From Setoptus koraiensis (Eukaryota > Arthropoda), in the NCBI GenBank assembly GCA_048013815.1, contig CM106586.1, forward strand, positions 12,462,001 to 12,526,000: a stretch of 64,000 bases of DNA. The letters run 5' to 3'. The notes under the pieces are model-generated. The model was not told the DNA's origin and made no database searches. It worked only from the letters and a program-made list of their open reading frames with translations. This document shows positions 22,467 to 35,819 of this stretch, piece after piece; position 1 is the first letter of the stretch, and the number at the start of each line of letters is the position of its first letter. The position numbers and the translations under genes were made by a program.

Positions 22467-23346
22467 TCACACAATTTAACTAGACATACATAATGCCCGC
22501 GTCATTCATGAGCTATTAGCTGGGTTTTTGTTTGAGATTTTTCCCTTATCAAAGTTATTTCAACTCCATACAGTGTATCTGAGAAAAACCATAATACCAC
22601 CGCAACCAGCCAGCACTAGTATCAGCTCTTGCCGACGTGTCGATTTTGTCAGGCCTAGTGTGAGTTATTTTCTTCACGTGAATTGCTTCTTTCATTTGCT
22701 TTGTATGCTCTTTTAATCATGTTTGCACTCTGTTTGCACTGTGTTTGGACTTGTGAGATAATTATTCAAAGAAAGACGGGTCCAAAATGGAAAGTGGTGG
22801 TACTTGAATACTCTCTCCCTTTCTCACACTTGTTCGCTTGCCTAGAGAGTTGGCCTTCATTTATTTGTTGTATCTACCAGTGTCGCCGTCGCCGTCGCTG
22901 TTGCCGACAACTCGATGTGGATCCTTAATCAATGCTTGCAAGTTTCAGAGCTTTATTCTATCTCTTTGACAAGTCAGCAGCTGGTGTTATTAGCTGACTG
23001 ACTGACTTCCAGTAATCTACACCAACTCTAACCTTCTTGTCACCTGATGCCACAACCACTTTCTTCTAGTTCTTCTAAAACCACTAATACCATTAATACC
23101 TCCATGCTGATGGAACGTGTATTCACCTTTTCGAAATCATCATTATTATATATTTAGAGTAGTTTTGCGCCGTCGCCAGCACTACCCAAAAGAGACTTAG
23201 GCTGAGTTGATTACAGGCAAAGAGTTGCGTTTGAGCAACATGTATGTTTGTCTGTTTGCTACTGGTGTATTACAGAGTAAAATTGAAGAAGGGAAACAAT
23301 CTAATTGAAAGTAGTAGTGGTAGTATAATATTATTAGTTTGGTGGT

Positions 23347-23918
23347 GTTGATGGTTGGCTAGATAGAGAGACAGATAATATTGAAAGAGAAAGAGGGAAA
23401 GAACAGGAGAATTTAGGACAAGTTTCTCCCTTCTATGGCCGTTGCTGCAATTTGCTTTTTTACATTGTCCTGTTGAATAAATCATCGTCAGTCGAGAAGC
23501 AAGATAGAGAGGGAGCAACATTGTCAGCGGCCTGCTCAATCCATTCCAAACTCACCAAGTCAACGATAGCCAAGAGAGACAGAGCAATAAAATAAAGGTG
23601 ATACCTGTTGATTTGTGTAGATCGTTAACCGATTAAGTCTGATAGTTCTGATAGTTCCTTCCAATAGACATACATGCAAGCGAGCGAGCGAGCCAACTAG
23701 CTAACTGACTAACTAACTTCATAACTCACTAACTATCTAGCTAATTTTTTCCTCTCCGTTTGTTTTACTACTGGTTTGTGTCGAAACCACTATGGAAACA
23801 GAGACTGAGAGCATCTACCACGAAACTGGTTGCAAATTGACGGTTTGTCTACCTCTGCCTTACAGAAATTAAGTCCGAAATTTTCTCAGTCAGCTCCAAT
23901 CAACTTGATCTTGGCCAT
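23347..23918 (+). repeat. Non-coding duplicated block, copy A
   Basis: Direct repeat of the block at 25213-25692. Shared landmarks, in order: ATATTGAAAGAGA, TCCTGTTGAATAAATCATCG, AACGATAGCCAAG, ACTAACTAACTTCATAACTC, CTGGTTGCAAATTGACGGTT and AACTTGATCTTGGCCA. Copy A has about 110 extra bases around 23573-23690. No element family recognised. Confidence 0.7.
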
Positions 23919-24009
23919 CACAATCTTCCCATCCGGCAATATCATACACATACACACATGCCATGGTTTGTATCATGCACATGTACCATCAAATTTCTAT
24001 CGTCAACAC

Positions 24010-24590
24010 CACTAAGTGATAAGTTACAATAAAGTTTGTCAATTGATTGATGTGTCTCCAAAAACGACAATTTATCGAGGATGGCCAAAGTGCCTGGTGC
24101 TAGTCTAGCTATCTAAGATGGTACATGGTGTGTAAGAATAGTGAAGGGCTAGAATTTTCGGACACAGTATCTTCGTTTCAGAAAAAAAAGAGTGTCTGCG
24201 TTATCAGTCTACTCACAGTTTTCGGTGGGTAGCAAAAACCAGATTTGTATGTTGCAGCGGCTCAGTATGTTTGTGGACACTGATTTCCAGATATACTTTC
24301 TGTATGTATTCGTGATAAAATTCTCATTTTCCATCGGCTACCATTTTTTTGAGGATGGATGAAAAATTAGAAAATCGGAAATGCCATTTTCTGGATGTTA
24401 AGCGAAGTAGCCGCTTTCGCGGTCATAGAAATTTTCAGATAATTTATCGATCATCCTGATGATAGTATTCGCAGTGGTGTGCGGAAGAAAACTTTTGTCT
24501 GGCCCATCGAAAAGAACGGATCAAAGGAAAGAAAAACAATTCAACGGCAACAAGTGCACGCAAAAATCAAACTAGCCTCACGACACCCCC
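24010..24590 (+). pseudogene. Decayed, intron-less copy of the ELOVL elongase gene
   Basis: Aligned by eye, this stretch follows exon 3 and exon 4 of the ELOVL gene at 29688-31481. GTTTGTCAATTG, GATGGCCAAAGTG, AATAGTGAAGGGCTAGAATT, TTCGGTGGGTAGC and CCAGATTTGTA correspond in order to exon 3 landmarks. CGGATCAAAGGAAAG plus GAAAAACAATTC corresponds to exon 4. The exon 3/exon 4 boundary is fused, with no trace of the 115 bp intron, which points to a retrocopy. The reading frame is destroyed by many indels and stops. The 5' limit is unclear; weak similarity to exon 2 may reach back to about 23920. Confidence 0.65.
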
Positions 24591-25212
24591 GATTTGGAGA
24601 GCTATCAACAATTGAGTACCCATTGGATCATTGAGTGTGCTCAAAATCTTCATCGTTCACTATTGAAAATACTCTACTGGCAGATTAGTTGCTCTCTCTC
24701 ACTCTCTCAGGATCATAATTCGGCATTCTAGCAGAACCAAACCCAATGAATACTAGTATATTTGCAGTGTTTTCATACACATATGGCTGGCTCACTGTCC
24801 TATCCATTACTAGTAGATATTGTCTTTTGCTTGGAAGTACTGTTCAGCGACACAAAAGCTTGTTAAGGCAGTAAGACATGAAGATTAATTGTTCGCAACT
24901 GCCACAAAGACTATTTCTCCAATAACCCAAATTCTACTAGCTTTCATATATTCACTTCGTGATAACAAGAAACAATAGTAATGAGCTCAGTATTTGTTTG
25001 CCGCAAGACATTTTTGTGTAGGTTCCCTCTATAGCTCTTTTATGTTCTATAGTTGTGTTGAAATAATTAGAGGTGATATCCATATGCAGAAAGGACAATT
25101 ATGTATGTATTATATAAATATAGTAGCTACCAACAATCAATTGTCAAGCAGCAAATACTTTATATATTGCCCGCTTTGTCCGAACTGTGTTAAATAGAGC
25201 ACATTTTCTGGA

Positions 25213-25692
25213 GTTGATCGAAGAAGCTTGGCCGATGTACGAATGATATTGAAAGAGAGAAAAGGCAAAAGAATTCGAGGAAAAGGTTTGTCTCTCCTAT
25301 GGCCGCTAATTGCTCTACAGTGTCCTGTTGAATAAATCATCGTCAGTCGAGAAAGCAATACAGAGAGGGAGCTACATTGTCGGTTGCCCAATCTAGAATT
25401 TAACTCAACGATAGCCAAGTCCGTTAGTTATCCAGCTAGCTCACTGACTAACTAACTTCATAACTCACTAACCATCTCGCTAATTTTTACCTCTCCGTTT
25501 GTTTGACTACTGGTCTGTGTCGAAACCACTTTGAAAAAAAAAAAAGAAAGAGAGAGAGAGAGAGAGAGTGAGCATCAACTACGAAACTGGTTGCAAATTG
25601 ACGGTTCATCTACCTTTGCAATACAGAGTTTGAGTCAGGCACACAGAGTCTGAGATTTTTTCAGTCAACTCTAATCAACTTGATCTTGGCCA
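25213..25692 (+). repeat. Non-coding duplicated block, copy B
   Basis: Second copy of the block at 23347-23918, same orientation, about 1.87 kb downstream. It carries a GA-repeat expansion at 25546-25569 that copy A lacks. Confidence 0.7.
25546..25569. repeat. GA microsatellite
   Basis: Uninterrupted (AG)n run following a poly-A tract, inside duplicated block B. A similar GA run lies at 26711-26732. Confidence 0.9.
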
Positions 25693-27454
25693 GCGTGCTC
25701 TTCCTATGGGCCTATATAAATTATATATATATATACACATATAAATATATCAATATCTCAATGCGGCCATTACTTCGTTGTTTGCTGTGTGTCTGTCATT
25801 TCGAGAGCACCTTCCATGAACTTGTGTCCATTCTCAAAAGAAGGATAAATTGAAATTCCTTTGCTAGTTAGTATGTTTGACTTGATATCTGCCACAGCTA
25901 GCAGGAATTTCATCAACATTCGATCATTAAACTAGCCGAGAAATTAGATAGACTGGCGACATTCAAAACATTGCAGAGTCACTGGTTCACTTATTCAATT
26001 TTATCTGAGCTGATTAGAGGGCGTTTGCCAACAGAAACACGTTATGTCGCAAACGTGAGCTCCTGGCAAACTCGTCAAATGTCTAGCTGACTGGCATTCT
26101 CAGACTGGTCTACTCTAATTTTGGCAAGACGCGCGCACACAATCTAAATAAATTCACAATCTGAATTTGTCTTAATGTATAAATTCAAGATTCAAGCAGG
26201 GCAACAGTTAACTAAGGTCACGATCAACATTCATATAATATAGATTAATTGAAAACAACAACGACATTGCGATGTCAACCTGTTGAGCAAGCTCAAAGTT
26301 ATACGAGATGTAGAAGAAGGGGAGCGGGTTGGGGGATGCACTAATTTTATCTCAACTTGATTCTCGTAATCTAATCATTACAAAGTAGGCAACCGTCATG
26401 ATGGTCACATGACTCTTGCACGGGGTCTGATTTTTGCTAATTATTTGCTTGACTCTGTAACTAACTGTGTGCATAATGTTGTTAGTGAAAGCGCTTTGGA
26501 ATATTATCATCATTTTAAGTGATGGTCGCGTGCAACTAAACTCAACGTTAGTGCCGTTCCGGTAAACGACTTAAGCCAGTTCTTAGCAGTTACACGGCAG
26601 ATATACCTAGGTATAACTGTTTGTTGAGTGCCAGTGAACTGTTAGCGAGCGAAATGTCTATAATATAAGCGTTAGCTGTTAGCAATGCTGTAAGGGATAA
26701 TAATCAATCAGGGAGAGAGAGAGAGAGAGAGGTAACAACATCCTGCAGGTACAAGCAAATGCTAAGGATAATAGCTGGCTTATTAATTCAACTATCAGTG
26801 ATCACGGACCTACGTAACAGATTAACATTTAAAATGGCAGCTCTTGGGCATTCTAACTGGTACCAGTTGTTGTTTGTCTATTCAGTAGTATGGCGAGATG
26901 GACAAACATGAAATGATCTGGTATAGGGTTAATAATCAATGTAGCAACAGCAAGTGATACAATCACGCCATCCGTTGTAACACGTTTGGCAAGCCGGTTG
27001 GGCACAAACAGACGACGCATTGACAGTGGGCCAGCTGATATATATATATTTATATATTTATATCAGTATCAATTTGGCCGATTCGTTATTAATATTATCA
27101 GCCAGTCAGCCGGTCGGCCAGTCACTCAAGCAGCCAGTTAGCCAGTTAGCCGGCCGGCCGGCCTGCCAGCTAGCCAGCAAACCAACAGCAAACCAACAAC
27201 AACAACAGCAAAGGCACAATAATAATAATAATTAAGCTTCGTCATGTTTGCCCCGTGAGCGTTTGTTTGATCAGGTACAGCAACCACTAGGTGGTGGCTG
27301 GCTGGCAATACCTGATCTAGCCACAGCTGTTGATGATGATCAGGCTAACAGGTGATATCCTTCGACTCAGCTGGCCCACTCCTATACCTGTTGTTGTTGT
27401 TGTTATTGCTGTTATTGTTGTTATTGTTACTTTACAACAACAAACAACATTGAC

Positions 27455-27478
27455 GTTGTTGTTGTTGTTGTTGTTGTC
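27455..27478. repeat. GTT trinucleotide repeat
   Basis: Eight consecutive GTT units. Complementary CAA runs occur nearby (27182-27210 and 29138-29171). Confidence 0.85.
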
Positions 27479-29137
27479 TCTGCTGAATATGATGGCTAAA
27501 CAGAACAAACTAATAAGGTTGATTGCGCGTTGAGGCGCGAGCATTATGCAGTGCATTAGTGGCGGTGGTGGCCACGGCTGCGACTGTACCAGTGGCTTTA
27601 GTGGCTAGATAGGATAGAAGTGAGCTAAGCAATGGAGAAAGTTGATTATCATCTTCTAATTCTCGCTGGTTCACACTACGCCACTTGCCATGCCATTTAT
27701 ACATACCTTATATAAATATATATATATATATTTATATTATAATAGTGCTATTCTTACGTAAGATTGCGAGTGTATCACACTCAAACTCGCACAACACACG
27801 GCACAATTAGTCTGACTGACTAGCTGGTTGGCTGGCTGGTTGGTTTGCTGGCTGGCTGGCTGGCAAGTCGTAGTTTCGACAAAGTGAAAGCTAACTAAAC
27901 TAAAATGTTGTTTGTTGCCAGTGAGCCTGCTTTGCATTGATTTAGATGGCTTGGCTTCGCTAGCGAGCCAGCGGTTGGATGGCTAGCTGGTCTGTTTAGG
28001 CCCGACGATGGTGACGTTTGTAGGCGCCTGCCAGATAGTACGCGCGAGCAACTCCTTACTTTTGGAAATTTCACCCAACAACTCCTTACTGGCTCAATAT
28101 TCGCTAGTCACCTGTCGACTCAACTGGCTCTGGCTCTGGCTAGAAGCCTGTAGCGAGCTTCTAGCCATCGAGCGAGCTTGTGTTTGTGTGAGCGAGCGGG
28201 AGAGAGTGCCGTCAATAATTACTATTACTGCTATTATTATTAGCTTCATTATATTATTGATCACAATCATTTGAAAGTTATAAACTAAGCCAGCAGAGCT
28301 AGTTAGTGGGGATCATGGTGATGTTATTCTGCTAAGATGTAATGCATGAGTATCGTCGTCATAACAACCAGAGCAAGTGGTGGTAGTGAAGATGACAAAG
28401 GCGAATTGTGTGTCTGTCTAGTTAGAGAGTAGTTCCAGTTGCGTGGAATGGATACAAGATAAGAGGATAGGAAAAGAACTACTACCACTTCTGCATGTTT
28501 ATCCGTTCTTCTCGTAACTTTCATCGCTTTTCGCTGGCTTGTTCGCTCATTTTCGGTCGCAGCTAGACTCAACCGCTCCCCCCCCCGCGCTTCCCAAACT
28601 GTAGCCAGCCAATAAAGTCACTTACTCACCTTGCTGTCCTACACCTGACTATTCACCTGAGTAAGTGTGTTTAACTTTGCTGCCTGACAGCCAGGAAGGC
28701 AGGCTGTTGCTTGGCCAAGTTCAAGCCGCCGATAGTCAGCTAGCCTAGATGGTGTTTGTCGATATTTCGTCGTCTTACGCGTTCTCTTGCTCTGGCAATG
28801 TCTTGTTCCAGTTGTGTTTGTCTAATCATCCAAGTTAATTGACTGCCTATATCTCTTGATGGTTGTCCTCTTCTTCTTCTTCGTTGTTGCTCCATCATCA
28901 TCATCGCCATCATCATCGCCATCACTTTCATCACCAGCACCATCATCGCTATTGCCGTCACGATCGCCACCAGTCTTCCATCTTCTTCTTAAACTCTCTA
29001 TATTTTAGCTCTCTCTCTCTCTCTAACTCACAACTTTCTCTCTGTCTGTCTCGCGCCTCGCTAATATATTGTCGCTTCAAGTTTAGTTTCTTTTACTGTT
29101 TGTGATGATGCCTCTCTCATCACAAACCCATCATCAC

Positions 29138-29171
29138 GACAACAATAACAACAACAACAACAACAACAACC
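29138..29171. repeat. CAA trinucleotide repeat
   Basis: Run of ACA/CAA units upstream of the ELOVL gene, probably in or near its 5' leader. Confidence 0.85.
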
Positions 29172-29687
29172 AATACAACGGCAACAACAGAATTGAGCGA
29201 CATCCAATAACGCTATCCTAAGAACAACAACTCAATAATAGTTGCGCTATTTGTTTGTGCACAACTATTCCACAAAATTGTGTCTTTTTTGCTCAATGAA
29301 TTGAAACAAATCGAATTGTCAAATCAATTTTTTGTTTTCTTCTAAATTTTACACTTCTCAGTGTGCCTTAGTGTGCCTTCTTGTGCGACTAGACAAACAT
29401 CTAGGTTAAATATCAATTTAGTCGGCGCCAAAAACCAACCGTCGACATTTTTTGTTATTTTCACCAACTTTGCACCATTTATCAACAGGTTGACACAAAT
29501 ATATGTATATATACATATATTTATATATATATAACTATAGTTATACGAGCGATCGATACAACTACAAATAGATTATTAGTGATAATTAACAGCGAAACAA
29601 TCCAAAAAACATTGAGTGACTAGTTCTAAGTAACAGTAGTGAACAATAGAAACATCAGAACCAATAAGCCAACAATCAACACTCAAG

Positions 29688-31481
29688 ATGGATACGCTCA
29701 TCGGTGATTCCGGTGTGAGAGTTGCCGAAATCTTCACCTCGCCCGTCAAATCAGTATTTTCTATTTATAATTGGATATTCTCCCATGCAGGTGAGCTAAT
29801 GAGAACAAATGAACAAGAGAAGGCCAACACAATCAAAAGAAAACATTTGCTGTTGACTGAAATTCTTTAAGAAATTGTACACAAATGTATCGATTTGCTG
29901 TGTGGTGTTTTCAACATGGATTGATATGTTCTGTTCGTTATTAACTCGGTGAATGTTTCTTCGTTACGTTCTATTACCAACGGTTTTATATAGATCCCAG
30001 AGTCGACGACTGGCCTCTTATGGGTAGCCCTTTCCCAACTGTTGCAATATTTATGACCTACCTATTAATAACGAGACATGCTCCAGCTTACATGGCCAAC
30101 AGACAACCCTTCAAATTGAAATATCCACTAATCTTCTATAACATGGGAATTACCTTCTTCAACTTATGGATGGTATTAGAGGCAAGTGTTCAGTTTGATC
30201 ATCGCGACACAAAAATCTCTATCGCAGCCATTACTCTAGACTTAGCTACTCTCCAATCGAAAGACCCGAACGAGGTCACTAACTGAGTGTTCCAATCATG
30301 CAATTATGATTTCCACTTGGAACCTCTAGAACAAAAAATTAGTTCAAACTCTGGCGCCACGCAAATGAGCAAAGCGCCAAAAAGTTAGATCTCTGCTGCT
30401 TCGGCCGATATGAATTGAGAATACTTTTTTATTGTCTTCACTAGCTTGACACTTGAATAACTTTCAAAAAATATCCTCTCTTATGATTCCTCTTATGTGT
30501 CTATATCCACACACTTACCATCCGACTTATTTTCGTGGCCATCGATAAAATGCAAAAAAAAAATAATCGCGTGAAAAACAATTTACGAATGAAATGCAAC
30601 TTCGGATAATGGATTGATCGTAAATAATGCTCTTCATTGAATACAGTTGATGTACTGTGCCTACATGAGAAGTTATAATTTAGTTTGTCAATTAGTGGAT
30701 GTCTCCAACAACGAATACGAACTGAGGATAGCCAAAGTGGTCTGGTGGTATTACATTAGTAAAGGATTAGAGTTCATGGACACAATGTTTTTCATTCTGA
30801 GGAAGAAAGAAAATCAAATGTCCTTCCTCCATCTGTACCATCACTCTACCATGTTTTGCGTTTGGTGGGCAGGAGCTAGATTTGTACCCGGTGGTTCTGT
30901 ATTGGCAGCCGTGGCAGTTAATTGTTTTGTCCACGTACTAATGTACTCCTACTACGCATTGGCGGCCTTGGGACCTCATATACAAAAATATTTGTGGTGG
31001 AAAAAATACCTAACAATGATCCAATTGGCTCAGTTCGCTGCCGGTGTTACAGCAGGAATTTATCTCATTGTATCAGGTTGTCAATTTACAAGATGGATGC
31101 AATATGTGTTCGTGTGTTACGCTTTCTCTTTCATACTATTATTTGGCAACTTCTATCAACATGCTTACTTGCTCAAAGGCGACGGAAGAGTAAGTGCTAA
31201 ATCATCATTCATTTTACCTTTTTCATCTCTCCTCTGTCATTTTCTAGTTTCCAATGCTAACAATAAATTTGACGTTTGCACTATTTTAAAATTTTTCCTC
31301 GCAGAGACCGGATCAAAAGAAAGAAAAACAATCCATCAAACAACAAGTGAACACAAAATCAAACTACTCTAACGGTGTGAGCAACGGTTATGCTAAGACC
31401 AGCGAATTGAAGAATGGTCAACAATTGACCCATAGGACTAATGGATGTGCCCAGAATGGTCAAACCCCTAAGCTTGTTTAA
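29688..31481 (+). CDS. Very-long-chain fatty acid elongase (ELOVL1/7 type)
   Basis: Endoplasmic reticulum condensing enzyme that joins malonyl-CoA to long-chain acyl-CoA. Exons: 29688-29790, 29994-30181, 30647-31189 and 31305-31481, 336 residues in all. The catalytic histidine box HLYHH is at residues 159-163. KGLEFMDTMFFILRKK precedes it, and MYSYYALAALGP and KKYLTMIQLAQF follow, as in ELOVL1/7. Seven hydrophobic segments are present. The C-terminal tail is Lys/Asn-rich and hydrophilic. Intron 2 begins with GCAAGT rather than GT: this GC-AG reading keeps the frame (GAG|TTG) and restores the family's spacing, whereas using the next GT would break it. A decayed spliced copy lies 5 kb upstream. 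Confidence 0.92.
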
Positions 31482-32547
31482 ATGTACACTATGCCTGTAG
31501 ACAGAGCGAAACTATCGAAATCATTATGAATATATAGATAAATTGTCTATATTGCATCACACAATATTAATGAGAAGAATGATATCAGAGAGAAGCAGTG
31601 GTGATGATATTGCAATGATATATCTTATTAAAGGACTCAACCTATGTTATATATATATATACATCTCTCTCTCTCTATCTATGGACACCAGCCTTGTAAG
31701 ATTTCGTACATCGAAGATAATAGCACTATATAAATATATATATATATAGACAACTAGATAAACAACAACAACATATCTTCAAACACAATTACACTAGAAA
31801 GCAATTGCACTAGACAATTAAGAGAAAACACTGACAAAAATGCAACAACCAACACCAACAAATGAACACACAAGTATAGACTATTATTACTAGTGGTAGA
31901 CTGAATAAATCAATTGGCCCACTAAGATGATAAACGTTCAAGCAAAAAAGTTACTAGAATAAACGAAAATTATCAAATATTCTTATAAAACTAATTCACC
32001 TGAAGCTCAAGTTTTGTGTAGTTGAGAATCTAGTGATATCTAATTGTAGTAAAAATGATAATAAAACAAATAAAACAACAATTATACAACTGAGATACGA
32101 TTAAAAGACATCTCTAACTTTTCCTAGAAGGTCAAGTTTCGCCTGGTTGCTGATGGATAGACGTCGATAGACATTATCTGATTACTGTTTCCGCCGAGGA
32201 AAAAAACAACATCAAATAGTCCTCTTCCGTTATAGTCGATAACTGTCAGAAATTGAAATGAATGTTCGAAGATTATCATATAGGCTCGACTGGAACCGGG
32301 GCGATGCTATGGTGCAGTTAATTCGTTTGTTACTGTGACTGGTTAGTTTTTTTATTGTCTTTCTTTGGGAACTTTCTTTCGTTAATCTCACATTACAGTT
32401 AGTTGACAATATTCAATAATAATAATTTGGCCAAGTATTAATCAATATAAGTCGTATCAATTATGTAGTTCACTGATGCTTGTTTTTCAGTTAAAGTTTC
32501 AATATTATAATATAACAAAAGTCTGTTCTCACACTATCTATGGCAAA
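31482..32547. other. 3' flanks of ELOVL and GCP3
   Basis: The two genes converge here. AATAAA at 31904-31909 can serve ELOVL, and TTTATT at 32350-32355 (AATAAA on the minus strand) can serve GCP3. Short TA and CT repeats are present, with no further gene. Confidence 0.5.
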
Positions 32548-34436
32548 CTAAACGTCAGATGAAACACTATTGGCAACGTGCTGGTTTCTCTTCTTATAGA
32601 TTTCATTGAAATCCAAACGAAATCTCAAAAATTTAAGATTTAAATCATGGTGTTTGGATAGGGAAGACAAAAAATGCTGGATGCCATTTTGATATCGTGC
32701 AGCTAAGGCTTGGAGTTTCCTCTCGAATGTCATCAGAGTATTAGCTTCAAATTCTCTCCTTCTATCCATCTCCAGTTTCATGTCAAACGTGCTATTAACA
32801 TTGGTTTTGGCATTTTTGCTTACCCTTGCTTCTAACTCTCCATCTATTTTCTTCCACAAACTGGTCATAAGATGTTTAAATTGTAATATACACTGGAATA
32901 ATTCAATTAGTTGTCTGTTCAAAGCTTGAGACTGGTGATCGCTCTGTGTGTGACACAAAGCGCCTGATTTAGTCTTACGCAGAAATGTGTCATGGGCCGC
33001 GATTAGATCATCGACATCGCGAGCATCAGCGGTAGCTTGCTCCAATTCGGCCCAGGAACACTCTATCACTTCAAACATTACGAAATGTGCGAAGTGTTGC
33101 ATGAAGTGCATCATTTCCGATAGTAATATGTTGGCCTTGTGAAATATCGGACTGACCAAAGGTAAATCATCGGCTTTCTTAGAATAGAACATTTGCGAAG
33201 ACCACAAAGACATGAGGACGTGCTCAATTCGCTTAGAGCGCCATAATTGTTGAAATAGCTCGACGTAATCGCTTATTCTGTCTGTAGTAAATATGTTACT
33301 AATTGGACCATCAACTCTGTACACCAATATGAACAGATCCCATCCACAATCATTAGATGATTGGGCGTTGAGTAATTTACAATCCAATCTGTTTGTTACA
33401 TCTGGATCGTCAAATTTGGCATTCGTCGATTGTATGGCACTTTCTAAAACGGCTGGTATAGATAGAGAATTACATTCATTTGCTGGCTTATCCAATTCCT
33501 TTTCTAACAGATCCATGAGATGTCTGATAAAATCACCTTGACCTAAGAGTAGGTATTGGCGCAATCCACGAAAATGTGACATTAACTTGTAGTTTTCAAA
33601 CAAAACTTTAAGCGCCTTCTGACTAACCTCCTTATAGGCCGTATTAAGTAGATGTTGAAATTCATTCTCTTCGCCACAACTAAGTATGCCTTGGGTCTTA
33701 AATAGGGACTCAATGCTAGTTGATTCGAATGACTTCTTGAGATCATCATATCCGGGTACTGATGAAGTCACATCCTCATCAATATCGCGTCTAAGTAAGT
33801 ATATGGCTTTCCCTGTAGCAAGTATCTTGGTTGCTTGCTGTCTAGATATAAAACCTGGCATCATGGAATCTTCAATACAATATTTCATTTCTGTTGATGC
33901 AGACATGGGATCAACTCTGATAAAGAACTCCCCGAATGGATCTTGGATTTCACCGTGAAATATCCATTGACTGAGCATCTTTTTGATAGGCAATACTACT
34001 TGTCCCATAACTCTAGTAATCATAGCCTTAATCTGTTTATCACCTTCTTGCATAAATCGGTAGACTATACTGGCCAAATGGCCCCCTTTTTGTCCTTTGC
34101 AGCATTCAAGGAGCAATGCCAGGTGTTTAAAACGAAAGAAATGATCTAATAACAAGGCCTGTATCTGGTGCAAATCAACAATAGGTAATAGATTGGACTG
34201 GGAGCCATCATCTGAGCTAGGCCTAGCCTCCATATTACCGTTATAGTTAGAATTGGCACATGTTCTCAAGCAATCGAACGTAGCCGATTGTGTGGGTCCT
34301 CTTGGAATTCCATAAACACTAGAGCTACTGCCCGTGGAACCTCCGTTAAAACCTAAACTAGTGGGTCCATCGAAATTGTTGATATTGTTGATGGCATGGA
34401 GAGCACCATTTGACTGAAAATGGTTGTTGTATGTTA

Positions 34437-34467
<31 letters not shown>

Positions 34468-34923
34468 CTGCTGTTGCTGTTGTTGGATGACATTTTTTTG
34501 TAATAAACGTTCAATTTGAGAAATAAGGGAATAATAATCGAGCAGTTCTTCATTTAAGGCGGCAGCGAGGCTATGGGCCACGCGGCCATGTATTTGATCT
34601 TTCGTGATGTAATTAATATAATTCTTGATTTTGTACACAAGCCAGCCAGTGTTGGTGAGCTTCTCTAAGAGCATTCGTTGCGTCGGGTGCACTGATTGTA
34701 CGTAACTGGGTGTAATGAGGAATCTGCCATTGTTGGTGTGATCCTGGCGAATAATTTTCCCGTTGAGGCCCTGACAGGCGAACACAACCTCTCTAAGAAG
34801 GTCATCTTCTGTGACATGAGGAGGCGGCGGTTGCTGTTGTAGATGCGGCTGTTGTTGTTGTTGTTGTTGCTGCTGCACCACAACAGTTCCATCTGGTCTG
34901 TCTCGCTTCAGCATGGTGGCCAT
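32548..34923 (-). CDS. TUBGCP3: Gamma-tubulin complex component 3
   Basis: Core subunit of the gamma-tubulin ring complex that nucleates microtubules at centrosomes. Single exon, 791 residues. GRIP1 begins near residue 40 (LLREVVFACQGLNGKI) and includes LECCKGQKGGHLAS and WIFHGEIQDPFGEFFI. GRIP2 carries the strongly conserved RQYLLLGQGDFIRHLMDLL, VDGPISNIFT, FEVIECSWAEL and the C-terminal FLRFRLDFNEIYKKR. Two polyglutamine tracts from CAA/CAG runs lie at about residues 17-31 and 147-162. The N-terminal extension before GRIP1 is shorter than in vertebrates. The start is the first of two nearby ATGs at 34923. Confidence 0.93.
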
Positions 34924-35819
34924 ATTGAGTGTCTGTGGCGTTGAATCTGTACTTTTATAGTGAGTTTCGACAAATTGTTAACAGGTGCTTACAATGACAT
35001 AATCTCCTAATTATCTGTCGAGACAGAATTCAAATCAGTGCAGAAGTTTCCAGAAATTAGAGCTAGGTTCGTATGTGAATATCGAGCATGAATCGATATG
35101 GACATTCATTCCGTCATGAGAGTTGGTTCAATAAGGCAATTTGTTTCCAATGTCCAATATAAAGAATACTCATGTGTTCATGAATTATGTTTGACCTACC
35201 GAACAGATCCAAAAGAGCCTTGACCAAACTAATTCTTGTTCGAGGAATAGATTAGAAACAAAAGAAAGGATTGCCAATTCTACATATAAGAAACCCTCCT
35301 AAGCCCAGTGGTCTTATTTGCGCCACCAAACTGAGCTAAGAACAGTGGCGAAACAGGATGCCTTCTAAGTTAAGTTATTTCGGTAGTTCAAGTTACCCGA
35401 CAATATTTTCATCAAAATGTGTATTGTTATAATGACAACTTTCTTGATTACATTTTGAAGTTTAATAAAGTAATAGCTAAATTTGGTCGGGCAACACCGC
35501 TCATTCTATGTATCTGTTCGATGCATACCAAAGAATCTTCGTATGAAAATGCCTCTTCATGTCCTTCTCCATGGATTGAACCAACTCATCAACAGTCCAA
35601 GTGTCTATCCCAATGTATGAAATGATCAACTTCGACTTGATGATAGTTCTTGAATTTAGATCAGGGCTTCACTGTTTACTATTGTAGAAGGATTTATGTC
35701 CGAATCATTTCTACTGGTTTTGTTTTTGGACTGGATTGATTGTTTTCGGTTGTCAGGCGTACAGGTGAGTCCCCGATAGAGCTTTCATTGTCTTCAATGT
35801 CATAATGGGTGATGATAGT
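34924..35819. other. Intergenic region upstream of GCP3
   Basis: Holds the GCP3 promoter and the 3' flank of the next minus-strand gene. No coding signal seen. Confidence 0.45.

Larger units (their letters stand above)
22467..29687. other. 7.2 kb gene-free region with repeats and a pseudogene
   Basis: Low-complexity tracts (CTGACTAACT-like, GAGA, CAA/TTG, GCCAG/CTGGC) dominate. The ORFs present are short, biased in composition and lie on both strands, so I treat them as non-coding. Recognisable parts are the duplicated block and the elongase pseudogene listed separately. The last few hundred bases should be the ELOVL promoter and 5' UTR. Confidence 0.5.
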
